Shown: positions 1-10,225 of the stretch, piece after piece
Position numbering within the stretch: position 1 is the first letter of the stretch
Layout: each line of letters starts with the position of its first letter
Origin: Stemphylium vesicarium
Lineage: Eukaryota > Ascomycota > Dothideomycetes > Pleosporales > Pleosporaceae
DNA: 64,000 bases
Assembly (NCBI GenBank): GCA_004380135.1
Contig: QXCR01000153.1
Location: 1-64,000 of the forward strand
Direction: 5' to 3'
The notes under the pieces: model-generated
Databases searched by the model: none
The model's input: the letters and a program-made list of their open reading frames with translations, nothing else
Told to the model about the DNA's origin: nothing
Made by a program: the position numbers and the translations under genes

Positions 1-94
1 GGGTTGGGTCGCCTAGATCGGAAAGTACTAGGCTCTCTCAATCATAGTATGAACCAATTCGGCCTAGTACTTTCCGATCTAGGCGACCCAACCC
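1..94. repeat. Perfect 33-bp inverted repeat (hairpin) at window start
   Basis: Bases 1-33 are the exact reverse complement of bases 62-94, separated by a 28-bp spacer. The arms contain GATCGGAAAGTACTAGGC. A short tandem motif (CCCTGGCCCAG) follows at about 92-115. The sequence then passes abruptly at about 120 into RIP-mutated Gypsy sequence, so this segment is probably the edge of another inserted element that cut off the Gypsy element. Its nature is unknown, and it could continue to the left of the window. Confidence 0.9.
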
Positions 95-120
95 TGGCCC
101 AGCCCTGGCCCAACCCCGAC

Positions 121-3100
121 CCATTTGCCAGTCTACGCGAGAGTGCGTCTACTCTAATATTTTACTTACCTAGGTGGTATAATATCTCTATATTATAGCG
201 TCTTAATAGGAAAGACTATCTTATCTAATACTTATTTAATATTCTAAGTCTTATAAAGTACCTTAAGTTCTTATAATTAGTAATTACTTTAAACTTAATA
301 ACTAAGTATAGTTTAGCGTCTTACTCTTCTAAGTAGTAAACTACTACTAGTAGTTTCTTATTATAAATCTTATAATTATACTTATAGAAGTTATTCTTTC
401 TTAAGAAGTACGCGTATAGTCTTAAGATACTATTATCTCTATATTAAGAAAGTACCCCTCCTATAGTATATCTTAATAAGTTATACTTTAGTACTATCTT
501 CTTATTTAGGTTAAAGCTAGCTAGTATAGGCTTTAAGATAAAGACTTTCTTTAGCTTCTTAAAAGCTAATTACTCTTTAAGGCTCTACTAAAAGGTTATA
601 TTACTAGTAAGCTTAGTAAGAGGCGTAGTAACTTAAGTAAAATTCCTAATAAACTTTTAATAGAAGTTAGTAAACTCTAAGAATAACCTTACTCTCTTAA
701 CCATATTTAGCGCTTCCTCCTTATAGATTATAGCTACCTTTACGGGGTCTATACTAATTTCTTTTTTAGCTTTAATAATAAACCCTAAGTACTCTATAGA
801 CTTAACCTCAAACTCGCACTTCTTAATATCTACGTAGAGTCTAGCTATCTACAGCTTACTAAGCACCTTTTAGACGTGCTTCTAGTATTAGCTTTTACTT
901 CTATCCGTGTAGATTAACACGTCGTTAAGGTAAGCTAAGTAGAAGTTATTAAGGTACTCTCGCAGAGTCTAGTTAATATACCACTAGAAGGTGCTTAGAG
1001 AGTTTACTATACTAAAGGAGGTAACTAGCCACTCGAATAGCCTAAAGCGCGTTCTAAACGCAGTCTTCTATTCGTCGCCTTCTATAACGCGAATCTTATA
1101 GAAGGCTATAATAATATCTAGCTTAATAAACTATTTCGCCTTACTTAGGTTATTAAGCGTCTCTTAGATTAGAGGAAGAGAGTATCTATTCTTTTTAGTA
1201 ATCTTATTTAACGCCCTATAGTTAATATAAAGGTAGAGGTCTTTTTCTAGCTTCTTTATAAATAATACTAGCGTAGCTACTAGTAAGCTACTAACTTAGA
1301 TAAATTCTTTCTTAAGTAGAGACGTAAGCTCTTTACGCAAAATTAATAACTCTCTTCTAGATATACTATATAGTAGCCTTTATAGTAGCTAAGCGTCTTT
1401 TAAGTTAAGTTTAATCTTATAGTCTACTTCTAGACCTCTATATAAAAGTAGCTTATTTATCTTTTTTAAGTTAAATAGCTTATAGAACTCTTAATACTAA
1501 GTAAGTAGTATTACTTTTATATCTATCTTCTTTTTAGGTTATAATGCCTTATTAATATCTATAATTAACATAGTAAATACTTAAACTCTACTTAGACTTT
1601 TCCTATAAGCTAATATAGTAAATACTACTATATTTACTTACTATAGCTTAGATAGTAGTTTCTTTCTTTTCTCTATTTATACTTAGATATCTACTAAGTA
1701 GATATAGAGGCTCTTTTTAGCTAAGCTAATAGATATCTTATAGTAATTTAACTAGCTCTTTTCTAGAATAATATCTTCTCTTAGTATATTAATAATATAT
1801 ATATAGATACTTTCTTTATACCTATATATTCTAAACGTTTATTAGATAATCTTAGTTATTTAGAATATTTTCCTATTAATTTCTTTAATTCTATAAGGGG
1901 GGATAGAGAAGTGCTGAAGATAGTTTTAGTTAATAAATCTTTTATTTACTAGGATATAGTATAAGTAACTACTATCTATTAATACTATCGCGTTATAGAT
2001 ATTATTAATTATTATATTAATAGTTAGTAGTAGTATATATATATACTTCTATTAAAATTATTTCTACTTACTATAAGTATCCTAATCTATCTTTTAAGGC
2101 TCTAAGCTAAGACTCTAGCTTAGAGCTACCTTTTTTTAAACGTGCTATCTAAGTATTCTAAGCGCTTCTAGTCTTACGCTAGGCGAGTCTTCTATACTTT
2201 AACTACCTCTAAGTATTCTCTAATAAAGTACTCTTCTTTACTATACGCGTAATAGGTAAGAGTACTTTTCTTAAGTCTCTTCCTTCGCATATTAGCCTTA
2301 TTCGCCCTCGTAGGCTCCTAGTCCATTTATTCACTCCAAGGTGCAGTCTGAGTATGCGTCGGAACCTCTCTTACGTACGGTTGCGTACTCCTACTCGCTC
2401 TAGCAGCTAGTCCCGCGCGGTATAGGTTATCTGCCGTCCTTACCGCCTTATAGACTAGCTCTTTAAAGAAAACGTTATTATTAATATTAGTAAGTACTTC
2501 TTAAAGCTTTAGAAAAAGTCCCTTAATAAATATACTTTTCTTACTTACGTAGCTAAAGCGTTTTTCTAATTAGACCTTAAGTTAGTTAAACTCTATATAG
2601 TAATCCTATATAGAACGCTTACCTTATTATAGGTTTAATAGCTAGTTAAGGGCCTTTAGTTTAAAGTAAGAGTTATTATACTACTAGTCTAAAAAGGTCT
2701 ATAGGTCTTCTACTAAGCTATAAGGCTAGTTTTATTCTATCTATAGAAGTAAGACGTCTAAGGCTTTATTAGTATACCTACTAACTACATAATTAATCTA
2801 GGCTATATTAGACGCGCCTATATAGTTATTATATAGCTTAGCCTTCGCCTTATACTAGAATAATAGGTATCTCGTGCGGTCCCCGTCGAACAATTCTAGG
2901 TGCGGGTACCTATTCCTGCGCGCAGCAGCTTAGGGTGTTTCGGCAGCCTTAGATGATAGGGGGGTAGTAAGGGCGGGCGAGGCGTCTAAGCGTCTATCGC
3001 CCTACTTCTATTCTAGCGCCTCTAGTTAGTTAGCTATTAGGCTTAATATTTCTATTATCTACGCTATTATTATAGCTATAAAGTTATAGTTAGCTTTTAG

Positions 3101-4302
3101 TAGGCTTCTCTACTTAGATAAACCTTTACTACTTATTATCGCTAACCTCTTAACTATAGCCTTAATAGTAGGCCTAATTATAGCTTCTTTCTAACTATTC
3201 TTTTTTAGCATCTAAGTAATCTCTTATAAGATCTCTTCGTCTAATATACTTACTTAACTCTTTACTGTCGCATAAGTAGCTAGCTCCTCCACGTTTAGAT
3301 TAGAAACGTTATTATCTATTTTCTAATTAATTATTAGATATCTCTAGTACTATTACTATTATCTACTTTAATTATGGGGCTTCTAATTACTCTTTAATTA
3401 ACTTATATAGGTAGTCTCCCTATAGCCTACTTCTCTATAATAAGGACTTAAATAGGTCTTCTTATACGCCTACGTCTTTATAGCGCCTTCTAAGTAGTCT
3501 TTAGATACTTAGAGTAATTTTTTACTAATTTAATACTAGACTTCTATTATAGCCTCTAGCAACTTATATCGCTTATATACTTATAATAATTAGGGTCCTC
3601 TTCTATATAAGAGACGTTTAATTATAGCTTATATCTCTACTTAAAGATCTAATAGGACTTTAACTAAGACTTATTTCTAGACTTATAAGTAGCTATTAGT
3701 AGACTTACGTCTATCTTCTACTTAAGGCTCTAACTAGTCTTTAGTCTCCTATATAGTATTAGTATCTAGGTCTTTAGCCTTTAAAGATATTATATAGGGC
3801 TTTCTATTAAGACTTACTTCTAGCTAGCTACTACTTACTTTACTAGTTTATTATAATACGTTAACCTTTAGTAACTACTTCTTATAAAGAGTCGCTAGAT
3901 AGACTTACTACCTTATAGTAGATTATCTAGCTATTATCTAAAGGCCTTTTATACTATAAATAATACTAATTCTATATAGTAGGTTAACCTATACGCACGT
4001 AATAAAGTAGGGGTTAAGGAGCTTAACGCGTAACGTATTAATAGAGCTTCGCAGGGAGGCTCTATTAATTAAGATTAATATAAAATATAAAGGGCTAGCT
4101 CTAAGAGCACTTAAAGAGTAGATAGCTAATAGTAAGGCTAAGTATATAGTAGTTATATTTAATAAGGAGCTATAAGTCTATCTACGCTAGTATTTATCTA
4201 CCTGCTGGATAAATATCGGTCGGAGGTAATCTGAGCGTCTATCGGACGCGTCTACCAAGATTCCATCAAGTAGCTCTACTAAAGGGCGTTCAGCCCGTTA
4301 CA
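121..4302 (-). mobile_element. Truncated, RIP-degraded Ty3/Gypsy LTR retrotransposon (element 1)
   Basis: On the minus strand, running from right to left, there is an LTR (4086-4302), a gag-like region, then reverse transcriptase and RNase H. The minus strand reads FYLAYLNDVLIYTD at about 895-945, the RT active-site motif Y-x-D-D with its first Asp changed to Asn (YLND at 921-932). It aligns with the fuller element at 9961-16486: the RNase H boundary at about 160 here matches about 12,170 there. The integrase half and left LTR are missing because the element is cut at about 120. Nearly every frame is full of TAA/TAG, and CA and TG dinucleotides are strongly depleted, as RIP produces. No functional product is expected. 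Confidence 0.8.
4086..4302 (-). repeat. LTR of Gypsy element 1
   Basis: The right boundary reads ...CAGCCCGTTACA, that is TGTAACGGGCTG on the minus strand. This matches the start of the LTR at 16240-16486 (TGTAATGGGCTG) and of the solo LTR at 31582-31792 (TGTAACGGGCTG). The left boundary TATAAAGGGCTA matches TATAAGAGGCTA at 16240. The right-hand 110 bp or so keep CA/TG dinucleotides and the left-hand part is RIP-mutated. Its partner LTR is not in the window, so no target duplication can be tested. Confidence 0.7.
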
Positions 4303-4359
4303 CTATAGACTTTATTATAGGCCTACTAGTCTTAAGAGACCCTATTACTAAAGTATCGT

Positions 4360-4547
4360 ATAACGCAATTCTCGTAGTAGTAGATAGTTTTATAAAGTAA
4401 GCTAAGTACATCGCCTTTCGCAAAGATTTTATAGCAATATAACTTGCGCACGTTATTAATAATCGTATTATAAGGTATTACGGCATACTAAAGTTAATTA
4501 TTAGTAATAGAGATAAGCTCTTTACTTTAAACTTTTAGATAGCACTA
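4360..4547 (+). pseudogene. Gypsy integrase fragment, plus strand
   Basis: The plus strand translates, with several RIP-type stops, as VVVDSFIK*AKYIAFRKDF..., then IIRYYGILKLIISNRDKLFT. This is the core of a Ty3/Gypsy integrase, in which the usual 'SDRDKLFTS' reads SNRDKLFTL. Its orientation is opposite to the Gypsy LTR immediately to its left, so it belongs to a different insertion. It ends where the candidate LTR at 4548 begins. Confidence 0.75.
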
Positions 4548-4961
4548 TGTTACGACCCGAAGTCAAAACGCTTACGACCACGCCGCAACCACGCCGCAAC
4601 CGCGCCGCACGAGCAAGACCAGGATAGCGATCCTGCAAAACGCTGACTGTCAGCAGTCACGTGACCGATCACTGCGCTAAGGACTATCACTAGGAGCGAT
4701 TACGACTACCGCAACTATCGCTAGAAGTTATGCCTTACTATTATTAGGAGTTACTATAACTATTATATAAGTATATAGCTACTAGATAGTGTACCCTTAT
4801 AATTACTATATTTAACTTTAAAATCTAAGAATTAATATTTAATTCTTAAACTCTTAAGTTATTTATTAATCTTTATATCGTGCTTAACTTATCTCGTCTA
4901 TTACGCGCCTAGCTTATTCCTAAGAACTAACCTTAGGACCCTCTAAGGACGGACCTTCACA
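4548..4961 (+). repeat. Candidate LTR (TGTTACGACCC...TTCACA)
   Basis: The segment starts TGTTACGACCCG in mid-integrase and ends GGACCTTCACA where Copia sequence begins. It has TG...CA ends and starts with less mutated sequence followed by a RIP-mutated AT-rich part. The flanks do not share a clear 5-bp duplication, so it may be one LTR left after recombination rather than a clean solo LTR. Confidence 0.4.
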
Positions 4962-4974
4962 ATATATCTTGAAT

Positions 4975-5470
4975 AGCTTAACGTATCTAGTCTCTATATC
5001 TAGCCTCACGATAATAACTTAGCTGCTAAACTAGCGCTTAATCTTGGCTAGCAATTGCTTGAAGACTCGTGTTAGAGTAGCCTTAGTCTTGTTTGGCATA
5101 CAGCTTCCTTTATGCCACTTAGTGTCCTGGTCGACCATATGGAATAGGTATTGGTCGCTATTGTAGCAATGCTCGCCTCGCTCTAACAGCTGCACCAGGT
5201 CGATGCTGATGCGCTCAAACGGCCGAGTAGCGGGATCGCGCGGTGGCCTCTAGCTAATCAGCTTCGTCAACTTTAACTATATATAAATCTCACAGTCTCT
5301 CCACTTTGGTGCTTAATCGCCGTTCACCAGCTCTAGTCCGTCCACGCTTCCTGGCAAATGTTCGATCGCCTGTCGGCCTGCGTGACTCCACATGACATGA
5401 GCTTCTTCTGGTGTAAGCTGTAGCGGCTTCCTCGGTTCGTACGAGGGCTTCTTGTGGGCATGAGCTAAGG
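4975..5470 (-). pseudogene. Copia GAG-pre-integrase and integrase fragment
   Basis: The minus strand from about 5460 downward reads HKKPSYEPRKPLQLTPEEAH, then MWSHAGRQAIEHL, the Copia GAG-pre-integrase region ending in a His-Leu motif. It continues through stops to RPPRDPATRPFERISIDLVQ and HMVDQDTKWHKGSCMPNKTK. The aspartates in SIDLVQ and VDQDTKWH occupy the expected DDE integrase positions of fungal Copia elements. A few in-frame stops (for example after LVNGD) show it is dead. Confidence 0.7.
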
Positions 5471-6107
5471 CTGCAAGTAAGGAGCTAGCGTCTAGTCGCT
5501 CTATGCTATCAGCGTCTATTAGCTAATAACTGCCTATATACTAAAGCTTACTTATAACGTTATTCTATCTACGTTAGTATAGACAATCTTAGCCTAAGTT
5601 AAAGTAGATACCTATAGATTAATAGTAAGAAAGGCTAATAACGTTAGTAAGGAATTCTAGCATATAAGCTACGTAGGTAAGCTCTATCTACTTTATGCCT
5701 GTGGGCGTGTTAGTAAGTAGAACTATATCTCCCTATTCTTATATTAGAAGCTCTTAATTACTAGCTTTAATAACTTTACTTTTCCTATTAGCTCGCTTCT
5801 TCTAGCTATAGGCTCTAATATTAGTAATATATATATTTAATCTAAAATTAAAGATTTATTAATTAATTAGACTTAGCTTAATTACCTATTTATTTATATA
5901 GTCTATATTTATAGTATATTATAGTATATAATTATTAAGGTCTTTAATTATTAAGCTTTAGTTATTAAATTAACGTAGTTTACTTAAAGCTACTATTAAA
6001 ACTACTATACCTATATTTACCTTAAGAGCTACCTGTATAGCTTGTCTAAATAGTAACTAGCTCTTAATCGCTTAACTGAACTTCTCTCGGATGTCAGGCT
6101 TCGGCGT

Positions 6108-6326
6108 CTAGCCTTTAGGCTTGCCCTTCCCTCCAAGGTACCAGCAGTCCTTAAAGCGGTGTTTAAGGCCGCACTTGCATTCAAGCCTTCTATCTCTACT
6201 ACCACTCAGCGTCTCTGCATTCTCCGAGCGTCTGTCAGAGCTCTGATCGATGCCCAGTGTCGCGAATGTACCGAGCGATGATGCCACCGGCTTCGTCGAG
6301 CGCCAGTACATGGCGAACTCGGCCAC
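6108..6326 (-). pseudogene. Copia gag zinc-knuckle fragment
   Basis: An open stretch of 72 codons contains the CCHC-type motif CKCGLKHRFKDCWYL followed by a Gly-Lys tail. This matches the gag zinc knuckle of fungal Copia polyproteins, which commonly read CxCGxxHxFxxCxYL. It lies between the Copia 5' LTR and the integrase fragment on the same strand, and RIP-mutated sequence surrounds it on both sides. Confidence 0.65.
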
Positions 6327-7068
6327 GAGGTCGTCTAACGTTGGAATTGGCTAAGCGTTTAGCTAAGCTTAAAATAATATAGCTTACTAAGTTATTACCT
6401 AAGTATAATTAAGGCCCTTAATAGCTAGTAGGAAGTTACGCTAAGCTTATAGTAATATAATATTAGGTAGATAGATCGCCTTATATATCTATATAACGTG
6501 TAGCTACTTCTTAAGCTAACTATTAATATTATTACGTAGTTAACTCTATAGTTATTAATACTTAGCTATTAGCTATAGCTCTCTTTTAGCTATTAATAGA
6601 TAGAGGTGTTTCTTTAGCCTCTTTAAGTAAGCGTACGTAGTATTATTACTCTAAATTAGGTATATATAGTAGTAACTAATTATCTAGCTAATCTCCTAAG
6701 TAAAGTTATTTAACACTTTTCTCTTAATCGTGTATCTAGCTAGTGCTTAATTATAGTTTCTCTCTACCTACTAGTATTACTAGAACTTCTTAGTCGTTAT
6801 ATCCTTAAGTATAATACTAGTATTCTCTTTAATTCTAGTATAGTACTACTTTAGCTTAATAGCTACTAGCTTCTTAAACTTCTTAAAAGCTACCTTATTA
6901 AAATTTAAGTTAACTATAGACTATAGTTAATACTTATCTACGCTATCTTTTTATAAGAAGATCTATTCCTTCTAGTCTATAGACTTCTTAAGTATAACTA
7001 TCGTCCTCGTAATTAGTCTATCTAGCTTAGTAGTAGCTATCCTGAATTAGGCTCTATCGGCTCTCAGA

Positions 7069-7362
7069 TGTCGACTCTCGTACGGGACAGTGCGCTCGAG
7101 GCTCTCAGCAAGGTAGCGTTTCGATGACGTAGCTCTGTTGACTGCGGTCAATAGCTCGTCGGCATGCAGTAGCGAATACAGCGGGTATTGTCGACAGCCG
7201 GGCTCATAACTGTAACTGCGTGAGCAGTGTCGGGTGGAGGCTGCGGATCAAAGATTGTATTGCTATCTGTTGTCGTGTGCGTTCTCTGTTTCCGGAGCTT
7301 CCGGCTCAGAGGTAAGTGCCTGCTACAATAGCAAATCATGTGACCCTGGTCACGTGGTTACA
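7069..7362 (-). repeat. Candidate 5' LTR of the Copia element
   Basis: The 294-bp interval begins TGTCGACTCTCG and ends GTGGTTACA on the plus strand, so it has TG...CA ends. On the minus strand it is followed by ATCTGAGAGCCGATAG, which resembles the initiator-tRNA-type primer binding site of Copia elements. To its right the sequence changes at once to an exon-like region with no RIP. Boundaries are inferred from these signals only, because the partner LTR is absent. Confidence 0.5.
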
Positions 7363-8709
7363 ACTATACCCTCGGTGAAGAGAGCTACCACTATGATCGC
7401 GAGAACGGGAAGATGCTCTACCAGTCACCCATGTCCGGGCCCAAGCGCGTCGTTCGCCTTGGCCTCTTGATGACGTGTCGGATTGCAGCCGAGGAGATGA
7501 AGCATATCGTCTTTCAGAAGTTACAATTTAGCACTCCCCTCTCACTGAACGACGGCAATGTCTACGTGGGACTGAGCTCACGGACAGGGCGTTTCAAGTG
7601 CTGTAAACATCACCTCACATCATCCTAGGGCTTGCTAAATTACTAACGTTTGATTTCTAGTACTAAGATATGCCGAGCGTCAGAAGCGTCGAATGCTCAT
7701 CACCGTTTTCGAGTTACTACAACCTGAGGACTACCTGGACCTTTACACGCGTTTCTCTTTAGTCAAGGAATGGTTCAAGATGGCGTCTTCGGAAACCAGT
7801 AGTAACGATATCGCTATATAAGTATTTAGCGAGGCTCTCCAGTATGCGCTGGTCCTTGCAAAGAATAGGAACGGGCCCAAATTAGCCCAGCTTGCTTGCA
7901 CGACGTCTGGTATGGAAATTTGTCCTATTAATGTGGCAACTGTGTTCAGGCAAGAAAATTACTTCGATCTTCAGGCTCTATATGGTATTTTTTCCTGGAA
8001 TCCACAGCCATGGAGTCTCCCGGTTGACTCTGAACTGACAAAGCTCGGAGCGCTTCTATGTCAATCTGATGAGATGGACGAACGCACACCAATTATGGAT
8101 GATGGAACACCCTACTTGCCTCATATTGATGCCCACATGAAGACAGCGAATCAACGGTGGTTCTTTTCTGTAGCCTCAATCGCAATCGGCTTCAGTAAGT
8201 ATTTTGCACTTTACATTCCTTGTGCTGACCCCATCTACACTACGTTTCTCTTCCACTTGCTGATCAATCTGTGTAGTGCAATGTCTACCCAGAGAACGAA
8301 GATTGAAGTTGCGCACACTTGTACTCAACGAGAACTTTCGAGCTGTGTCTCGTCCCGAATGCCATGGACGCGGCCTAATACAGTTTTGTGTCGAAAATCC
8401 ACATCTCCGAATCGAAAGACATATCGGCCTATTCACCAATCTTCTCCCGGCCGGCTTTGACAAGGTTCAGCCGATCGACCGCGAATGGCAATGGCTACTT
8501 GCTACCGATTGCTTCAAGGGTTTGATTCCTTGGATCGAAGAAGCCCTGGACCTGTCGACTCATGGGATGCCTCAGCGATCTTTCACCCTCGTTATTGATA
8601 ATACAGCTAAAGAGACTTCGACAGTTTGGAAGCTACTTAAATATACATCAGCTACTCAGGAAGCGCGGCTGAAGCAACGTCTTGTGATGAAAGACCGCCC
8701 GCCTCTCAG
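7363..8709 (+). pseudogene. Left part of a hypothetical-protein gene broken by Copia and hAT insertions
   Basis: Exon-like pieces are open on the plus strand. About 7400-7605 encodes KRVVRLGLLMTCRIAAEEMK. A likely intron follows (donor GTAAAC, branch ACTAAC, acceptor TTTCTAG at about 7663). Then comes 7670-8194 with one in-frame TAA at about 7827. A second intron (about 8195-8276, GTAAGT...GTGTAG) joins IAIGF to MQCLPRERR and keeps the frame. The coding sequence stops at the hAT element, and its reading frame continues at 18331. The 5' end is missing at the Copia LTR boundary. The MTCR...AEE pattern resembles a large family of Dothideomycete proteins of unknown function, but I cannot assign a role. 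Confidence 0.55.
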
Positions 8710-8865
8710 CACAGTTGCCAAAAAGCAAGTTGACTTGCTTGCTTGTTCAAACTTGCTTGGTTCAAACCAAGCAAGCAAGTCAAGTTAGAGCTGCGCAGCG
8801 AACCAAGCAAGTCAAGTTAACGTGCCTTACTTACTTAACTTACTTAGTTTACTTAGTTTAATTAA
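8710..8865. repeat. hAT left terminus with subterminal repeats
   Basis: After the terminal inverted repeat come several direct and inverted copies of AAGCAAGTCAAGTT and its complement AACTTGACTTGCTT, followed by degraded versions (CTTACTTACTTAACTTACTT) that look RIP-mutated. Such subterminal arrays are typical transposase-binding regions of hAT elements. The same array recurs at the right end (18185-18322) and in the MITE at 28494-28654. Confidence 0.8.
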
Positions 8866-9079
8866 TTATATAGTAGATCTCGCGATATATTTTTAGTATT
8901 ATAGTTTTTTTAATACTATAACTACCGCGGCTATTTCCTAAATAGGCTATGATAGGCTATAGCTACTAAAATAGCTTAGCGCTATACTCCTATCCTAACG
9001 TTAGCCTTGCTTTGAAGCCTATCGCGATGCCCATTTTCCTATATAGACGCTTTTTTCTTGTGTTTTTAACTGCCCCAAT

Positions 9080-9955
9080 ATGGCTAAACGCCACGCACTA
9101 CATACCTCTTCGAGTAGCAAACGTTTGAGAGTAGCTGCTGCCACCGACGACGTCGTCTCAACTCCTGCGGCCTCATCTCAGCCAGCATCTCAGCCAGCAT
9201 CTCAGCCAGCATCTCCGCCAGCATCTCAGCGTCGATCACCTCGTAAAGCCCTCGCTGCCGCAAGCCAGGCCATCACCTCGTCGCTAGTCCCTACATTCGA
9301 GTCGCAGTTTTTAGAGTCGCATGTGGAGGATAATATCGCTGCGCCTACCGAGGGCAGTAGGGCTATTACGGTGGCTACAACTAAGGCTAGAGATAGGGAT
9401 AATAGCCAAGACGAGATGAGCAGCGCTGCTAATAGCTTTAACAGCATTGACTGGGCTCGTTTACCTAGCTATATAACGCCACTAGCGGGCTCTAAGCGTC
9501 CTAAAAGCTAGATTTTTTAGTATAGCTACCGCGTTATTAAGCGCTAGGCTACTAAACAGATCTAGTTTATATATAAGTACTACCACATCTAGCAAATTAT
9601 TAACGCTAGCGGTAGTAGTTTATTTAATATTACTTAGGCTACTATCTTAGTAGCTACCTATCTTAGCTAGCTAAAACGTAGCTATAATCTTATAAAAGAT
9701 AGCCTAAAATTAACGCTAAAGGCATAAGGGCAGCTATTATTATAGTAAGCTTTTAACGCTAGGTTAGAGATACCTTAGCCTACCACTAACGCACTTAGAA
9801 ACTTTAACCTATAAGGCTTTTAAGTAGCTACTATTATATAGCTTATTAACTAAAATTACCCTCTTAGTAAGCTTATAGCGCCTAATTTTAGAGAGATAAT
9901 AAGATTTACTAACCTAGAGGCAGAGGCGGCGTTATAGGTAAGTTATATAAGCGTT
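9080..9955 (+). pseudogene. hAT transposase, N-terminal part (RIP-damaged)
   Basis: The reading frame opens at ATG 9080 (MAKRHALHTSSSSKRLR). It includes a four-fold 12-bp repeat encoding QPAS units at 9180-9225 and stays open to TAG at 9511. Beyond that, the same transposase continues with many RIP-type stops through a BED-finger-like region and a segment reading NYPLSKLIAPNFREIIRFTN at about 9850. It ends at 9955 beside the TCTAC duplication of the nested retrotransposon and resumes at 16487. It is not translatable. Confidence 0.75.
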
Positions 9956-9960
9956 TCTAC

Positions 9961-10207
9961 TGTAAGGGGCTACGCTTGGAGAGCTATCGCACAGGTATAC
10001 TAAGATTGTATTCGATAGAGAAAGGAACTAAGGATAGCTACACTCTAAAGGTCATTTAGGGGCGGCGGCTTAGGATATCGTTTTACTAGCGCGCTAGTAT
10101 AGAATCTAGGTGTCTAGCGGCTTACCTAGATTCTATAAATAGTGCGCCCTACGCACGTGACCAAGATCCTATTAAGGAATAAGCTAATTAGGCTTTAGCC
10201 TATTATA
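9961..10207 (-). repeat. 3' LTR of Gypsy element 2
   Basis: It aligns without gaps to 16240-16486 and all visible differences are transitions. Its left (outer) part keeps unmutated bases (TGTAAGGGGCTACGCTTGG). Its right (inner) part from about 10,090 is RIP-mutated (for example GGATTCTG in the partner reads AGATTCTA here). The TCTAC duplication lies directly to its left. Confidence 0.92.
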
Positions 10208-10210
10208 ATA

Positions 10211-10225
10211 CCCCCCTTCTCCCCT
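10211..10225 (-). other. Polypurine tract of Gypsy element 2
   Basis: The plus strand reads CCCCCCTTCTCCCCT just inside the left LTR, so the minus strand is a 15-base run of purines immediately upstream of the 3' LTR. This is the expected site of plus-strand priming and independently fixes the element's orientation as minus. Confidence 0.75.

Larger units (their letters stand above)
4962..7362 (-). mobile_element. Truncated Ty1/Copia retrotransposon (5' LTR, gag, integrase)
   Basis: The minus strand carries, from right to left, an LTR (7069-7362), a gag zinc knuckle (6108-6326), a GAG-pre-integrase segment and an integrase core (about 5000-5460). The reverse transcriptase and RNase H half and the 3' LTR are missing; the element stops at 4962 against the candidate LTR. 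RIP damage is patchy: about 5040-5520 and 6070-6350 keep normal composition, while 5520-6070 and 6350-7040 are AT-rich and full of stops. It is not functional. Confidence 0.7.

Noticed and set aside
1..20. Telomere repeat (GGGTTGGG)
   Set aside because: It does not repeat, and the TTAGGG-type unit is absent.
10..30. Sequencing-adapter remnant in the inverted repeat (AGATCGGAA)
   Set aside because: Only nine bases match a common adapter; the rest of the arm does not, and the match recurs in both arms as part of a longer palindrome.
7148..7628. Several 60-78-codon ORFs on both strands as genes
   Set aside because: Those before 7362 fall in the candidate Copia LTR; those after it are part of the split host gene and were annotated as such.
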